Positions 52,007 through 61,658 of a DNA stretch of 64,000 bases are shown one piece after another (the first letter of the stretch is position 1; each line of letters starts with the position of its first letter). The notes beneath the pieces are model-generated. The model did not search any database, had not been told where the DNA came from, and saw only the letters and a program-made list of their open reading frames with translations. The DNA is taken from positions 62,001 to 126,000 of the forward strand of contig CAZWAD010000005.1 of assembly GCA_964631835.1 (NCBI GenBank), read 5' to 3'. Source of the stretch: Bog-950 sp964631835 (GTDB taxonomy: Bacteria > Bacteroidota > Bacteroidia > Chitinophagales > LD1). The position numbers were made by a program, and so were the translations under genes.

Positions 52007-53308
52007 CTAAATCATAGCTGTATCTATAAACAGCCGAACCTTCCCCTCTGCGTCTTTACTGTATTGTTTCATGGCTTCATACATTTCGGGGCGGTCATAA
52101 ATCACGAAATACATAAACGGGTCATAGATGATGCTTTTCTTGACATCAAAATGCGGGTCGCCATCGGCAGCATTAAGAACCGTCACCTGCACTTTATGTT
52201 CTTTGCGGAATTTATAAGCGGCACCCTTTACCAATTGGCGGACATTTTTTGGCGAGCCCACGAGCAGAGTCGGATAAAGAATTCTGTCAGTAATTTTCAT
52301 AGAATCAATCACTTTAAAAAAACCCTTTGGGTTTTGAAGTTTGAGATGCATGTAATCGCCCCAGTTAATGATAAAACCCGCAGCATCGAAACTGCCGTCT
52401 TCATCAGGGAGCATGAAAATGCGTGAAGTAGCAGAGGAACCAAGAATCCTGTCCACCATCCGGTTAAAGTTATCCTCGGAATGAAGTTGATTGAAAACAT
52501 ATCTTCCGCGTAGTGCTTTAATACGATTGTAATATTCTTTAAGGGCTGTCTTATCGTTTGAGATGTCAACTAATTTTTTTGCAGAACTGCTGCTGCCAAT
52601 CACCATATTGATGTGCGTGTTATTGCGCATAGGGAGGGTTTCGAAAAACTTACCCGTGCGCTGGCTATTCATTTTCAGCGCATCTACAATAGCCTGGTTC
52701 TCTCTTCCCATAGATGCGTACACAAAGTGAACATCGTTGAGTGTAACAATATCGAGCAAAATGCTGAACATGGTGGTGAAAATTCTTTTCCTGCGGTATA
52801 TGGGTTGCCCGTTTACCGTGCGTTCACTCAAGCGAAGCACATTATAATAATAGCCCTGAAGCTTTTGACCATCAGGTGAAGTAAAATCAATAATGTTTGC
52901 ATGGATGTAGGCAATCATGTTGTAGTCTTTGCTGCCGTCCTCACCGGTTTCAAGCGGATGAAGAACAACTACAATGATGGCATCGTCAAAAAAATACTGA
53001 ACCGAATCAGGAAATTTATGAAAGTAGCTCTGGAAAGTAAGTTTGCCTTCGCCTTTTTCGTTCACATGTTTTTCAGGAACTGAAACCACTTCCCGACATT
53101 CGCTGTAAAAAAACTCAGCGTCATCGCGCAAATCAAAATGTGATAACACCGAAGAAATTTCTTTCATCAGTTTAATCGGAAAGGCAAGCATGATGAGTTC
53201 ATCTTCAAAAGCATCATCGCATTCAATATCACGCCTGATGTATTTCAACTGAGAAGGATTCTGCGGGTCTTTGCCCTCTATGTAATAGTAGTGCCGCTTC
53301 TTACTCAT
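52007..53308 (-). CDS. Uncharacterised protein in the sphingolipid locus, possibly GNAT-related
   Basis: 433 residues, no signal peptide. I do not recognise a family with certainty. Two halves both contain strand-helix patterns: FFDDAIIVVVLHPLETGEDGSKDYNMIAYIHANIIDF and VNGQPIYRRKRIFTTMFSILLDIVTLNDVHFVYASMGRENQAIVDALKMNSQRTGKFFETLP, the second with a GNAT-like beta-alpha shape. It lies 25 bp downstream of serine palmitoyltransferase on the same strand, so it very likely acts in the same pathway; bacterial ceramide synthases are GNAT-like, which makes a sphinganine N-acyltransferase a reasonable guess, not a proof. Confidence 0.5.
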   Translation of the reverse strand: MSKKRHYYYIEGKDPQNPSQLKYIRRDIECDDAFEDELIMLAFPIKLMKEISSVLSHFDLRDDAEFFYSECREVVSVPEKHVNEKGEGKLTFQSYFHKFPDSVQYFFDDAIIVVVLHPLETGEDGSKDYNMIAYIHANIIDFTSPDGQKLQGYYYNVLRLSERTVNGQPIYRRKRIFTTMFSILLDIVTLNDVHFVYASMGRENQAIVDALKMNSQRTGKFFETLPMRNNTHINMVIGSSSSAKKLVDISNDKTALKEYYNRIKALRGRYVFNQLHSEDNFNRMVDRILGSSATSRIFMLPDEDGSFDAAGFIINWGDYMHLKLQNPKGFFKVIDSMKITDRILYPTLLVGSPKNVRQLVKGAAYKFRKEHKVQVTVLNAADGDPHFDVKKSIIYDPFMYFVIYDRPEMYEAMKQYSKDAEGKVRLFIDTAMI

Positions 53309-53333
53309 ACTACAACCTGCTAAGAGGTCAGTT

Positions 53334-54569
53334 TTAATCCGAATTTATTTCCTTTAGAAACGATACCGGTGCGTGCCCGTTCAGTAAGCCGATTTGCCTG
53401 CCAACCTTTATAAACTTATCGATAATAAAATCAAGGTGTCCGTCTTCATGTGTAGCCATGTAACTGGTGCGTAGCATCTGCATACCCGGAGGGGTAGCAG
53501 GCGAGATAAATGCATTAACAAAAACACCCTCTTCATAAAGCATTTTCCAGATGGTAAATGTTTTTTCATCGTCACCAATAATAACAGGAACGATTGCGGC
53601 TTGCCCCTCCACAACTAAAAAGCCAGCTTGCTGCAAGCCCTGACGAACCTTGTCAGCATTTCTGCGTACTTTTGCTGCGAGTTCGGGTTGGGCTATTAAA
53701 ATTTCAAGCGCGGCTGTGGCAGCAGCAACCGAAGCCGGAGTAGGGGAAGCAGAAAATATCAGTGCAGGTGATTTATGTTTCAGGTAATTAATAACCCGTT
53801 CGGGTCCGGCAGCAAACCCGCCAAGCGAAGCGAGGGTTTTGCTGAAAGTGCAAACAATCAGGTCAATATCGTTTTGGGCATTAAAATAATGGCAGGTTCC
53901 CCGGCCGCCTTCTCCCATCACTCCAAAACCGTGGGCGTCATCCACTAAAACATTAGCGTTATATTTCTTTGCTACTTTTTTCAGCGCATCAAGATTTGCG
54001 ATAGTTCCCAAAGCGCTGAATACACCATCAGTAACAATCAACTTGTTAGCTTCTTCAGGAACTTGTTTCAGCCTGCGTTCCAGATCATCGGTATCGTTGT
54101 GTTTGTAGCGCAGCACATTTACATTTAGAGATGCCCCGAGCAAATTACCAGCTACAATGCTTGCATGATTATCCTTATCGCTGAGTATATAATCGCCTTT
54201 ATTCAATAAAGGAAAGATAACCCCCTGTCCTGCCTGATAGCCTGTACTGAAAAGAAGAGCAGCTTCTTTACCCATGAATCGGGCAATCTTTTCTTCAAGT
54301 TCAATATGAAGGTCAATGGTTCCGGTCAGGAATCTGGAGCCTGAGCAACTGGTGCCGTATTTCTCAATGGCTTTAACCGCGGCTTCTTTTACCATCGGGT
54401 GAGCGGTGAGACCAAGGTAGTTATTACTGCCTGCCATTACCACCTTTCTACCCTCCATCATCACTACCGGCCCTTCGCTTTCCTGGATAGGTCGAAAGTA
54501 GGGGTATATGCCTTTCTCTTTTGTTATATCCGCAATGTCGTACTCAAAACACTTGTCGAAAAGCCCCAT
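53334..54569 (-). CDS. spt: Serine palmitoyltransferase-type alpha-oxoamine synthase
   Basis: 411 residues. Fold-type I PLP enzyme of the alpha-oxoamine synthase family: SNNYLGLTAHP (48-58), YGTSCSGSRFLTGT (71-84), VDDAHGFGVMGEGGRGT (209-225) and the PLP lysine 244 in TFSKTLASLGGF. Paralogous to BioF at 28.9 kb, but outside the bio operon and with longer N-terminal sequence (MGLFDKCFEYDIADITKEKGIYPYFRPI), as in Bacteroidota serine palmitoyltransferases. Condenses Ser and palmitoyl-CoA to 3-ketosphinganine. A role as 2-amino-3-ketobutyrate CoA ligase is possible but less likely. Confidence 0.82.
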   Translation of the reverse strand: MGLFDKCFEYDIADITKEKGIYPYFRPIQESEGPVVMMEGRKVVMAGSNNYLGLTAHPMVKEAAVKAIEKYGTSCSGSRFLTGTIDLHIELEEKIARFMGKEAALLFSTGYQAGQGVIFPLLNKGDYILSDKDNHASIVAGNLLGASLNVNVLRYKHNDTDDLERRLKQVPEEANKLIVTDGVFSALGTIANLDALKKVAKKYNANVLVDDAHGFGVMGEGGRGTCHYFNAQNDIDLIVCTFSKTLASLGGFAAGPERVINYLKHKSPALIFSASPTPASVAAATAALEILIAQPELAAKVRRNADKVRQGLQQAGFLVVEGQAAIVPVIIGDDEKTFTIWKMLYEEGVFVNAFISPATPPGMQMLRTSYMATHEDGHLDFIIDKFIKVGRQIGLLNGHAPVSFLKEINSD

Positions 54570-54691
54570 AGGATAGTTTTCGTTAACGAATAAAAAATCC
54601 TTAACAGCGCAAAGATGAAATTATTCAGAGAAAATTACGCAGGAATAAAAAAAGAGAGCTTGTTTGTGGATAAATAACCATCCTTTTTCCT

Positions 54692-54727
54692 GAAAATAAA
54701 AGCGCCCTAGGCAATGCCTTGGGCGTT
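54692..54727 (-). terminator. Terminator after tRNA-Lys
   Basis: On the minus strand: cgccc-a-aggc, tip att, gcct-a-gggcg, followed by a T-rich run. The stem is 9 bp with one mismatch, directly after the tRNA 3' end. Confidence 0.75.
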
Positions 54728-54730
54728 TAG

Positions 54731-54803
54731 TGATTCTGTCGGGATTCGAACCCGAGACCCATACATTAAAAGTGTATTGCTCTACCAGCTGAGCTACAGA
54801 ATC
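54731..54803 (-). tRNA. trnK: tRNA-Lys, anticodon TTT
   Basis: 73 nt. Acceptor GATTCTG/CAGAATC, D arm GCTC-AGCTGGTA-GAGC, anticodon arm ATACA-CTTTTAA-TGTAT with anticodon TTT, variable GGGTC, T arm TCGGG-TTCGAAT-CCCGA, discriminator A. CCA is not encoded. All arms fold perfectly. Confidence 0.96.
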
Positions 54804-54828
54804 AAACCCGTTTTTCAAAAACGAGGCG

Positions 54829-54836
54829 CAAATATA
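54829..54836 (-). promoter_or_regulatory. -7 box upstream of tRNA-Lys
   Basis: On the minus strand TATATTTG, 25 bp before the tRNA 5' end. A TTTTAG about 20 bp further upstream may serve as weak -33. Confidence 0.45.
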
Positions 54837-54887
54837 TACGCTTTGACCAAAACTAAAACTGTATTTTTTTAAAAATACGTGGAGCTT

Positions 54888-56225
54888 TCAGAATGATGTT
54901 GCCAGCCGCAGATATAATCCTGTGCCGGTATAATGAGATGGGGCAACCAATCCAATAAGATTTGAAGTGCCGATTGTAAAATCAAAATACTTCCATGATT
55001 TCGAGAAATCAACTCCCAGATTAAACAGGCTGTAATTCCCACCTCCGGCACTTACTGAAAAAACCATATCGGGCTTGATAAAATAATTGGCTTTCGCAAA
55101 GCCATAGACGTAATACCGGGGGATATGGCGGTACTGTAATCCTGCACTTAAAACAAGTTTATTGCGTAAAAGAGGTTTGGAAAAAACAATTGAAGCGGTA
55201 AATGGAATGAAGAGTGAATATTTGTTTGCTGTGCGTGATGGAAGGTTTGCACGTACAGCACTATCCAGATTCAGCGTATCAAAAGTCTGACTGCTGAAAG
55301 AAGTCAGGTCAGGAATAGTTATTCCCTGAAAGTGAACCGACTTCACTGCTGAATAGTTAACAGGTGTGGTTCTGAAACTCATTATCCCAATGTCAGAAAT
55401 GTCGAGAGTTATCTTCCATTTGTTGCGGTTCATGAAACCGATGTTGAAGTCCCCGGAGCCTCCGATTCCGTTCAACTGCCCGAAATTTGTTGCTCCTTCG
55501 CGGGCGGTATTAAAGCTAAGGTCGTAGTTAATGTCAATAAACTCACCGTCAGGCGCTGTGTAAAGCCAGGCGTTATTGGTTCTAATATCCTGGTTGTTTA
55601 TCACCTGGATAAACGAAAGTCCTACACCAAATTGAACCTGGTATTTGCCGTAATCAAATTTCTTTTTGATTCCTGCCGAGGTTTGGCTGAAGATAAAATT
55701 CTGAAAACGAAGATTGCTCAGATCAACAGTATCGTCTTCAAAGCGGGCGTTACCGTAAAATATCAGTTCGTATGTTTCTTTGGCGGCAGTAATATTCCTC
55801 GTTTGGCGGTGATGATGACTTACATAAAACGTACCGTCCCATTTTTTCAGATAGCGCTGGTAAGTAATCCCGGTTTTCATAAAATCTTCAAAGCGCAACT
55901 TGTCCTTTATCCGGTTATTTGTACGGTCTTTCAGTGCTTTCGAAATCGGGCGCCTGAAAATCATGTTGAAAGCTAAACTTGCCGGTGCGGCATTGGAGTT
56001 TCCGGAATAATCGAAGTCAAGTGTGATGCGGTTGTTTGCTCCATACCTTAAATCTTCATTAAAGACATTATTCAAAGTTGAGGATGAATGATTGTAAAGC
56101 CAGGCGTATGTCGGGGATGGCGAGTTCTTAATCTCTTTAACGGCTGTATTTGTCGAGTCTTGCGCTGAAATGCTTAATATAAAGAGTGAAAATATTGTAA
56201 TTGTAAGTAAACGGTTCTTCATCAT
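54888..56225 (-). CDS. DUF5723-like outer-membrane beta-barrel protein
   Basis: 445 residues from ATG 56225 (MMKNRLLTITIFSLFILSISAQ, a signal peptide). Strands rich in alternating polar/aromatic residues with loops, ending LGVDFSKSWKYFDFTIGTSNLIGLVAPSHYTGTGLYLRLATSF, a typical beta-barrel end with terminal Phe. Sequence like SNAAPASLAFNMIFRRPISK resembles the DUF5723 family of Bacteroidota. The gene follows the large lipoprotein by 22 bp, so the two probably work together in the outer membrane. Confidence 0.65.
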   Translation of the reverse strand: MMKNRLLTITIFSLFILSISAQDSTNTAVKEIKNSPSPTYAWLYNHSSSTLNNVFNEDLRYGANNRITLDFDYSGNSNAAPASLAFNMIFRRPISKALKDRTNNRIKDKLRFEDFMKTGITYQRYLKKWDGTFYVSHHHRQTRNITAAKETYELIFYGNARFEDDTVDLSNLRFQNFIFSQTSAGIKKKFDYGKYQVQFGVGLSFIQVINNQDIRTNNAWLYTAPDGEFIDINYDLSFNTAREGATNFGQLNGIGGSGDFNIGFMNRNKWKITLDISDIGIMSFRTTPVNYSAVKSVHFQGITIPDLTSFSSQTFDTLNLDSAVRANLPSRTANKYSLFIPFTASIVFSKPLLRNKLVLSAGLQYRHIPRYYVYGFAKANYFIKPDMVFSVSAGGGNYSLFNLGVDFSKSWKYFDFTIGTSNLIGLVAPSHYTGTGLYLRLATSF

Positions 56226-56247
56226 TCTGCTCAACTTATTCCTGAGG

Positions 56248-58365
56248 TTAAAATTTAGCATTCACCTTGTAGTTGAAGCGGGCGGTGAATGTTATTTCAA
56301 GTTTATAATCGCTATAAATTTTCAGGTGCCTGCCATTACAAATGGTGTTGCTCGAAACAGTTGAGAAATCGGCAGTTACTACCGCGTGTTTCGCGCGCTT
56401 TACATTTTCCATTCGCTCTTCGTTTACATACATCGGCACTTTACTTCGCTTAGAAGTCTCTGTTTTGCAGTCATTATTTAAATCGGCTGCGGCTATTGTT
56501 GTGTTCATCATTAGTGTATCTACTTCATTCCAGTTTTCGTCATAAAGTACCATCGTTAATACCGCTTCAATAGGGTATTTGTTCTGCGCTATCAAATTGA
56601 TGATGCCATCGCTTATTCCGTTTATGTTGGTATTAGTCTGGCTGATGTCGAAATCGAAGGTGTCTTTCAGTACCAGGTTGTTAGCTATTAAAGAAAGCGG
56701 AACTTCTGCATTCAGATTTATTTTCAATGCACTTTCAAGGTAAGCAAAGTCGCGGTATTGCTGCGTGTTGCCTGCCATATTGGTTTTTACTTCAACATTA
56801 TATATCAATTTGTTAGGTAGTATTCCGAGCAAATCCTTAATGTTTGAATTGCTGTTGTTGATAGCAAAATTGCTTACAGCAGGTGTAAGTGGAAAATCGC
56901 TGGCACGGTTAATTACCAACGGCTGACCAACAATAGAACCGGTTAAAGTCCGTGAGCCGTTATTAGGGCTAACGGCAGTAAGCGAGTTTATTTTCACCTG
57001 TCCGTCAACACCAATGCCGTTTTCAACGCTGAAGTTCATATTCACTGCTTCCAAATCGAGCGAGCCGCTTTTGAAAATATTCAGGAAATCGAAATCGGCA
57101 GTATCAATAGTGGAAAGAGTGTCTCTGCCCGCATAGCCTTTAATGTAATTGGGGGCTACTTTGGTAATTTCGTAACGAATCTTAATGCTATCGGATGTTG
57201 TAATATGGTGAGTAACCGTATCCTCATCTATATGCGCGATTATTCGTTGCGTATATGAATTAAACTTAGCGCCATCTTTTCCTGTAAGGTTTATTGAAAA
57301 TCCTGCCATATCAAGGCTATCATCTATTGTTGAAGTTCCACCCGGGGGAGCCGGTGGTACAGTTGTAAAAACTTTTAAGGGGTTTCCTGATTTATCATAA
57401 GCACCAACCAGTGTATATTCCAGATAAAGTTTTTGCGGCACAGAACTGGTGATAAATACTTTCAGGTGGCCTGAACGGGCATCTACATAAGTAAATTTCC
57501 TGTCGTTTATTTCCTGAGTAACATCTTCAGTAATGTCAACAACGTTTTGAGCAGGAAATTTTGCCCAGGCTTCGGAGGCTTTTAAGCGAGTAACAAATAA
57601 TTTAATATCCAAACTATTGGAAGTGTCAATTAATACAGAAGTACCGTTGCTACCCGGAGAACTCAGGTTAATAATTTCAAAATCCAGTTGACTGGTTACT
57701 CGTGCTCCGGCAATGGAAATAACATAAAATGCGGAGTCATGAGCATTAACACCCCACGGAAGTGTGTAGGAGGTTATCAGAGAGCCGTCTCCCGTATTTT
57801 TTAAGTTTAAAGTGGCACCGCTAATGGGTATCGGCAAGTTGTTGAACACTGTTAGTTCAACTTCACCTGATGTGAGCATAGCGCTATCAAAAAAAGCGGT
57901 GGCGTCATAATGAAAACTTCCTGGAGATATTCCGCTAATAGGAGGAACTGGGATATAATTTCCATTCTGTCCTAACAGAAATTGGCCTAAAAACTGGGTT
58001 GAAGGACTTGAAAGCATATTTATGGCAAGCGCTCCAAGTGAGGAACGAAAAAAAACTTCTTGATAGGGTAATGCAATATCAGTTAAGTTATATTTCTGTC
58101 CGATAGAAGTATCTGGTATTTCTATAATGGCCTCTGCAAGGCTGAGACGGTAAAGTGATTGTGTAAAAGCCAGTGTTAAGGAATTATCAGCATTTGTTTT
58201 TACCACAGAATCTTTCGCCAAATTCTGCAATGTTAAACTGGTTGTTGCTATCGGAACTAACAATTCCGTATCCCATGTTGTACGTTGTTCTTTTCTGCAC
58301 GATGAAGCAAAAATGGCAAAGGCTAAAAAAAGATAAAGGTTTTCTCGTCCACACCTAAAATTCAT
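56248..58365 (-). CDS. Large outer-membrane lipoprotein, uncharacterised
   Basis: 705 residues. Lipoprotein signal with Cys23 (FAIFASSCRKEQ). The rest is beta-rich with repeated immunoglobulin-like segments, for example SGEVELTVFNNLPIPISGATLNLKNT, FSVENGIGVDGQVKINSLTAV and PLSLIANNLVLKDTFDFDISQ. No catalytic motif. The end (KRAKHAVVTADFSTVSSNTICNGRHLKIYSDYKLEITFTARFNYKVN) looks like a repeated beta-strand sheet. Operon partner of the DUF5723-like barrel. Function unknown. Confidence 0.7.
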   Translation of the reverse strand: MNFRCGRENLYLFLAFAIFASSCRKEQRTTWDTELLVPIATTSLTLQNLAKDSVVKTNADNSLTLAFTQSLYRLSLAEAIIEIPDTSIGQKYNLTDIALPYQEVFFRSSLGALAINMLSSPSTQFLGQFLLGQNGNYIPVPPISGISPGSFHYDATAFFDSAMLTSGEVELTVFNNLPIPISGATLNLKNTGDGSLITSYTLPWGVNAHDSAFYVISIAGARVTSQLDFEIINLSSPGSNGTSVLIDTSNSLDIKLFVTRLKASEAWAKFPAQNVVDITEDVTQEINDRKFTYVDARSGHLKVFITSSVPQKLYLEYTLVGAYDKSGNPLKVFTTVPPAPPGGTSTIDDSLDMAGFSINLTGKDGAKFNSYTQRIIAHIDEDTVTHHITTSDSIKIRYEITKVAPNYIKGYAGRDTLSTIDTADFDFLNIFKSGSLDLEAVNMNFSVENGIGVDGQVKINSLTAVSPNNGSRTLTGSIVGQPLVINRASDFPLTPAVSNFAINNSNSNIKDLLGILPNKLIYNVEVKTNMAGNTQQYRDFAYLESALKINLNAEVPLSLIANNLVLKDTFDFDISQTNTNINGISDGIINLIAQNKYPIEAVLTMVLYDENWNEVDTLMMNTTIAAADLNNDCKTETSKRSKVPMYVNEERMENVKRAKHAVVTADFSTVSSNTICNGRHLKIYSDYKLEITFTARFNYKVNAKF

Positions 58366-58422
58366 TTAATCTCAAAGTTTTATTTCGGGTTCTAAAGTAG
58401 AAAAATCTTATTTGCATCATAA

Positions 58423-59868
58423 ATGAGTATTGCACGGAGTTTTTTATCTGACAATCAAACCAAGTTCATATTTCTTTGGTTCTCTTTAGTAGTATGGCTT
58501 ATTTGCCTTCCACTTTTTCAAGATGGGATGTTTCTTGACGGGACTCAATATGCTGCCATATCCAGGAACCTTGCAAGAGGAGTCGGTTCATTTTGGTTTC
58601 CTGTTTTAGCCCAAAACTCAGTGGCTGGTTTAGATACTTTCCACGAACATCCTCCGCTTGTTTTCTTTTTGCAGTCCATCTATTTTAAATTGTTTGGTCT
58701 TCAAAATATTTTTCCAGAAAGGTTATATTGCTTAACTACTTTCCTGATTACTTCCTTTTTTATTGTTAAAATCTGGATGAGGGTATTTGCTGATGATTGG
58801 TATATTAAGAAAAGTTGGTGGATGCCTCTCATAATTTGGATTTTGATGCCGATAGTTTTTTGGTCTTACACAAATAACATTCAGGAGAATACTGTATCGG
58901 TTTTTACTACCACTTCGGTATATTTCTTAATCAGAGCAGTACAGAAAGACAGAATCTTCGCCAGACCTTTCTTCTATATTGCCTGCTTTTGCATTGTTCT
59001 GGCTTTCTTTTCCAAAGGACTTCCGGGATTGTTCCCTATAGCCTTTTTCTTAATCTACTGGATTTCTGAGAGAAAAATTTCCCTGTTCTCTGCTACAATT
59101 TACACCTTTATAACCTTATTTTTTTTTGTAATTGTTCTGATTCTTGTTCTGCAATATAAACCGGCAAACGGGGCATTGCACATTTGGTTTTTTGACAGGA
59201 TGTTGAAACGGATAGCTTCCGACCCTGTTGTTGGGAGTCATTTTAGTATCCTGAAAGGTTTAATGTCGCAACTGCTGTTACCAATCGTTACCGCAGCCCT
59301 GCTCATCTTTATCAATAGAACCAGGAAAATCGAGAGTAGCTTTAATATGCGGTATTTTACCTTTTTCGTTTTGATTGGTGCAGCAGGTTCACTTCCCTTG
59401 ATGCTTACTTTAGTTCAGCGTAACTTTTATTTTACTCCCTCACTTCCGTTTTTCGCCATAGCCTTAGCATTGCCTGTTTCATCAGGGCTGAAATTTTTTT
59501 GGCAAAAGCCTCAGCTATTTCCAAGGCTCAATCAAAGCATTACCGTGCTGATGTTTGCACTGTTTATATCAGGGGGGGTAGTTGCTATTTTTAAAGCGGG
59601 TAATGTAAAAAGAGACAACGATTTACTAAGTGATGTATATTCTGTCGGAAGAATAATACCTGAAAATTCTTTTACTACTGCTACACAAGAAGTGATGTGG
59701 GGCAATTGGCAATTCAGATGTTACATGATGCGATATAATTCAATTTCATTTACAGAGGTGGATTCATGTGACTACATGATTACAACAAGAAGCAAAATGG
59801 TAGGCGACAAGTACGAAGAAATAGATGAGCCCCTTCATTTGTTTTCTCTTTACAAAAGAAAATATTAA
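58423..59868 (+). CDS. Glycosyltransferase family 39-like membrane protein
   Basis: 481 residues with about eleven transmembrane helices. N-terminal motif FLDGTQYAAISRNLARG (conserved Asp in a D-x-x-x-Y-like loop) and FHEHPPLVFFLQ, as in ArnT/PMT-type enzymes that transfer sugars from lipid carriers. GLQNIFPERLYCL and FSKGLPGLFPI are typical transmembrane loops. The donor is a polyprenyl-phosphate sugar; the acceptor is unknown, possibly lipid A or a surface protein. Monocistronic. Confidence 0.8.
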   Translation: MSIARSFLSDNQTKFIFLWFSLVVWLICLPLFQDGMFLDGTQYAAISRNLARGVGSFWFPVLAQNSVAGLDTFHEHPPLVFFLQSIYFKLFGLQNIFPERLYCLTTFLITSFFIVKIWMRVFADDWYIKKSWWMPLIIWILMPIVFWSYTNNIQENTVSVFTTTSVYFLIRAVQKDRIFARPFFYIACFCIVLAFFSKGLPGLFPIAFFLIYWISERKISLFSATIYTFITLFFFVIVLILVLQYKPANGALHIWFFDRMLKRIASDPVVGSHFSILKGLMSQLLLPIVTAALLIFINRTRKIESSFNMRYFTFFVLIGAAGSLPLMLTLVQRNFYFTPSLPFFAIALALPVSSGLKFFWQKPQLFPRLNQSITVLMFALFISGGVVAIFKAGNVKRDNDLLSDVYSVGRIIPENSFTTATQEVMWGNWQFRCYMMRYNSISFTEVDSCDYMITTRSKMVGDKYEEIDEPLHLFSLYKRKY

Positions 59869-60020
59869 ACTTCCTTCACCTACAGCAAAACCACTTCACC
59901 TGTTAAGAAAACTTGCTCTATCGTTTCTATATCTAAAGCAGTTCCTTCACGCCTGTTTTTATTTTCCTTTTTATGACAAAGCAGCAAATTTCGCAAGGAA
60001 CAAAATTTACTACCTGTAAA

Positions 60021-60353
60021 TCAAATCAGCTTTTCGAGGATATGTACGGCAGCGGTTTCCAACTGACTGTGTTTTCCAGGGGTTTTCAGCAGATTTTCTA
60101 AGTCGGTGCGAGCTTTCTCCTTCTTTTCGGGAGTATTCAGATATTTTTGACGGTAGGTTCCTATCAATTCAATTCCTTCTGCATCGTTGATGCTGTCAAC
60201 AGTATTCCTTATTTTTTCAATATCCTCAATCTGTGTTCTTGATTTAATAAATTGAAGTTCTTCAGGAGTAAGTGGCGAATTCATTTCTGCGGCATACACA
60301 AAAAGAAAAGCGAGGAATTCATTATAGCTCCATCCCGTGTAATTTGTCTGCAT
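60021..60353 (-). CDS. Small helical protein, TerB-like (uncharacterised)
   Basis: 110 residues, all alpha: YNEFLAFLFVYAAEMNSPLTPEELQFI, then IEKIRNTVDSINDAEGIELIGTYRQKYL, ending LETAAVHILEKLI. The AAEMNSPLTPEE turn with acidic residues reminds me of TerB-like tellurite proteins, but this is weak. It lies 69 bp after secG. Confidence 0.55.
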   Translation of the reverse strand: MQTNYTGWSYNEFLAFLFVYAAEMNSPLTPEELQFIKSRTQIEDIEKIRNTVDSINDAEGIELIGTYRQKYLNTPEKKEKARTDLENLLKTPGKHSQLETAAVHILEKLI

Positions 60354-60422
60354 GGGTTAAATTAAAGTAAAAATGGCATTGCCAAGGTAAGTCCGAAGAT
60401 AGGAAAAGATTGATGGGTGCAA

Positions 60423-60785
60423 TTACGGACTAGCTGGCGAAGCAGGAGACGGCTGAGGTGTAGGGTTAACTCCACCCGGGGGAGGAGTAAATCCTTTATT
60501 CATTGCTTCGGTTTGTTCCACCTCCGATTTGGGTAATTGCTCTTTTGTTGTTATCCCTTTTTTATCTACAAAAAATGAAGTGGAAAGCGATAAAACTATA
60601 AGCGCTATGGCAAAGCCCCATGTAAGTTTTTCAACTACATCGGTAGAGCGTCTTGCTCCTAAAAGCTGCTGACCAACACCGCCCATGGTTGCGTTTAGCC
60701 CTCCGCCCTTAGGGTTTTGAATAAGCACAATAGCGCCAAGCAGAAAGCAAACAATAACAATCAGAATAGTTACAAATGCGTACAT
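60423..60785 (-). CDS. secG: Preprotein translocase subunit SecG
   Basis: 120 residues. Two transmembrane helices; conserved VLIQNPKGGGLNATMGGVGQQLLGARRSTDVVEKLTW (between the helices) is the SecG signature. The tail is a Pro-rich, probably cytosolic extension. It forms part of the SecYEG channel. It starts 2 bp after the stop of the TPR-like gene. Confidence 0.95.
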   Translation of the reverse strand: MYAFVTILIVIVCFLLGAIVLIQNPKGGGLNATMGGVGQQLLGARRSTDVVEKLTWGFAIALIVLSLSTSFFVDKKGITTKEQLPKSEVEQTEAMNKGFTPPPGGVNPTPQPSPASPASP

Positions 60786-60787
60786 TG

Positions 60788-61630
60788 CTAAATTTTATTT
60801 TTCAGTTCAAAAATCCGGGCGGCAAAGAAATCATTTTTTTCGGGATATTTCAAAGAAAGGATTTCGTATGCGCGAACCGCTTTCTGATACTTCTTTTGCA
60901 TTTCGTACACCCTTGCAATAGTTTCAGTAATGAGTTCAGGTGCAAGTTCATTTTCTGATGTTGTGGATTTTACTTCTATGTGTTTATGTTTCTGTATCTG
61001 CTCTTCAATAAACGTTTCCAGTTTTTTTGAATACTGCGTTTCTTCTTCCACTAATTCACGAACAGGTAAATTTGTTTGTATAAGTTTATTCAGTTCATCA
61101 TCCCGAGTAGGATTTTCGTCAACAGTTACAGCGTGTTTGATTTCGGCCTTTACAACATCAGGTCTGCTGAAAGCCTGAATCCATTCATCAAATGAATGTT
61201 CCTCTCCAACGTAAAATATCTCTTCCGATTCAGCGGTGGGAGTAGCGGTCTCTCTTAGGGCATTTTCTTCTGTATTCTCAGTTGGGGGAATTTCCTCATG
61301 CCTCTCTTCAATGGCCGGCTCTTCCGGGAGCTTTACTTCTTCAACATCATTTTTAACCTCATTGTAAGCAGTCGTAGCGGGGCGTATCTGGGCTGAGGTA
61401 GTTTCGTTGTCATTGAAAATGGAGAAAAGCAACTCGCGGTCCTGTGCATATAATACAGCCAGTTGCAACTGCTCGTCAAACTTGGGGCTTTTCTCCTGCT
61501 GATATTTCTTTGCCAGCAGGATATGTGCCTGCTGAAAGTACGGAAACTTTTGAATTATAGCTTCCAGTTCACCGGTCGAAAACCTTTCCAGCATTTTATT
61601 GAAGTTCTCTTTTGAAATATTTTCTGACAC
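60788..61630 (-). CDS. TPR-like protein, uncharacterised
   Basis: 280 residues. The N-terminus KENFNKMLERFSTGELEAIIQKFPYFQQAHILLAKKYQQ is helical and TPR-like, a long acidic low-complexity linker follows (about 90-150, EEVKLPEEPAIEERHEEIPPTE), and a final TPR-like segment is ELITETIARVYEMQKKYQKAVRAYEILSLKYPEKNDFFAARI. Conserved in position between lptE and secG in Bacteroidota; no known role. Confidence 0.6.
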   Translation of the reverse strand: MSENISKENFNKMLERFSTGELEAIIQKFPYFQQAHILLAKKYQQEKSPKFDEQLQLAVLYAQDRELLFSIFNDNETTSAQIRPATTAYNEVKNDVEEVKLPEEPAIEERHEEIPPTENTEENALRETATPTAESEEIFYVGEEHSFDEWIQAFSRPDVVKAEIKHAVTVDENPTRDDELNKLIQTNLPVRELVEEETQYSKKLETFIEEQIQKHKHIEVKSTTSENELAPELITETIARVYEMQKKYQKAVRAYEILSLKYPEKNDFFAARIFELKNKI

Positions 61631-61658
61631 GGTTTGAAATTAGTGGTTTTAATGGCGC

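Noticed and set aside
54621..54818. ORF across the tRNA-Lys gene
   Set aside because: It is an artefact of reading the tRNA and its terminator.
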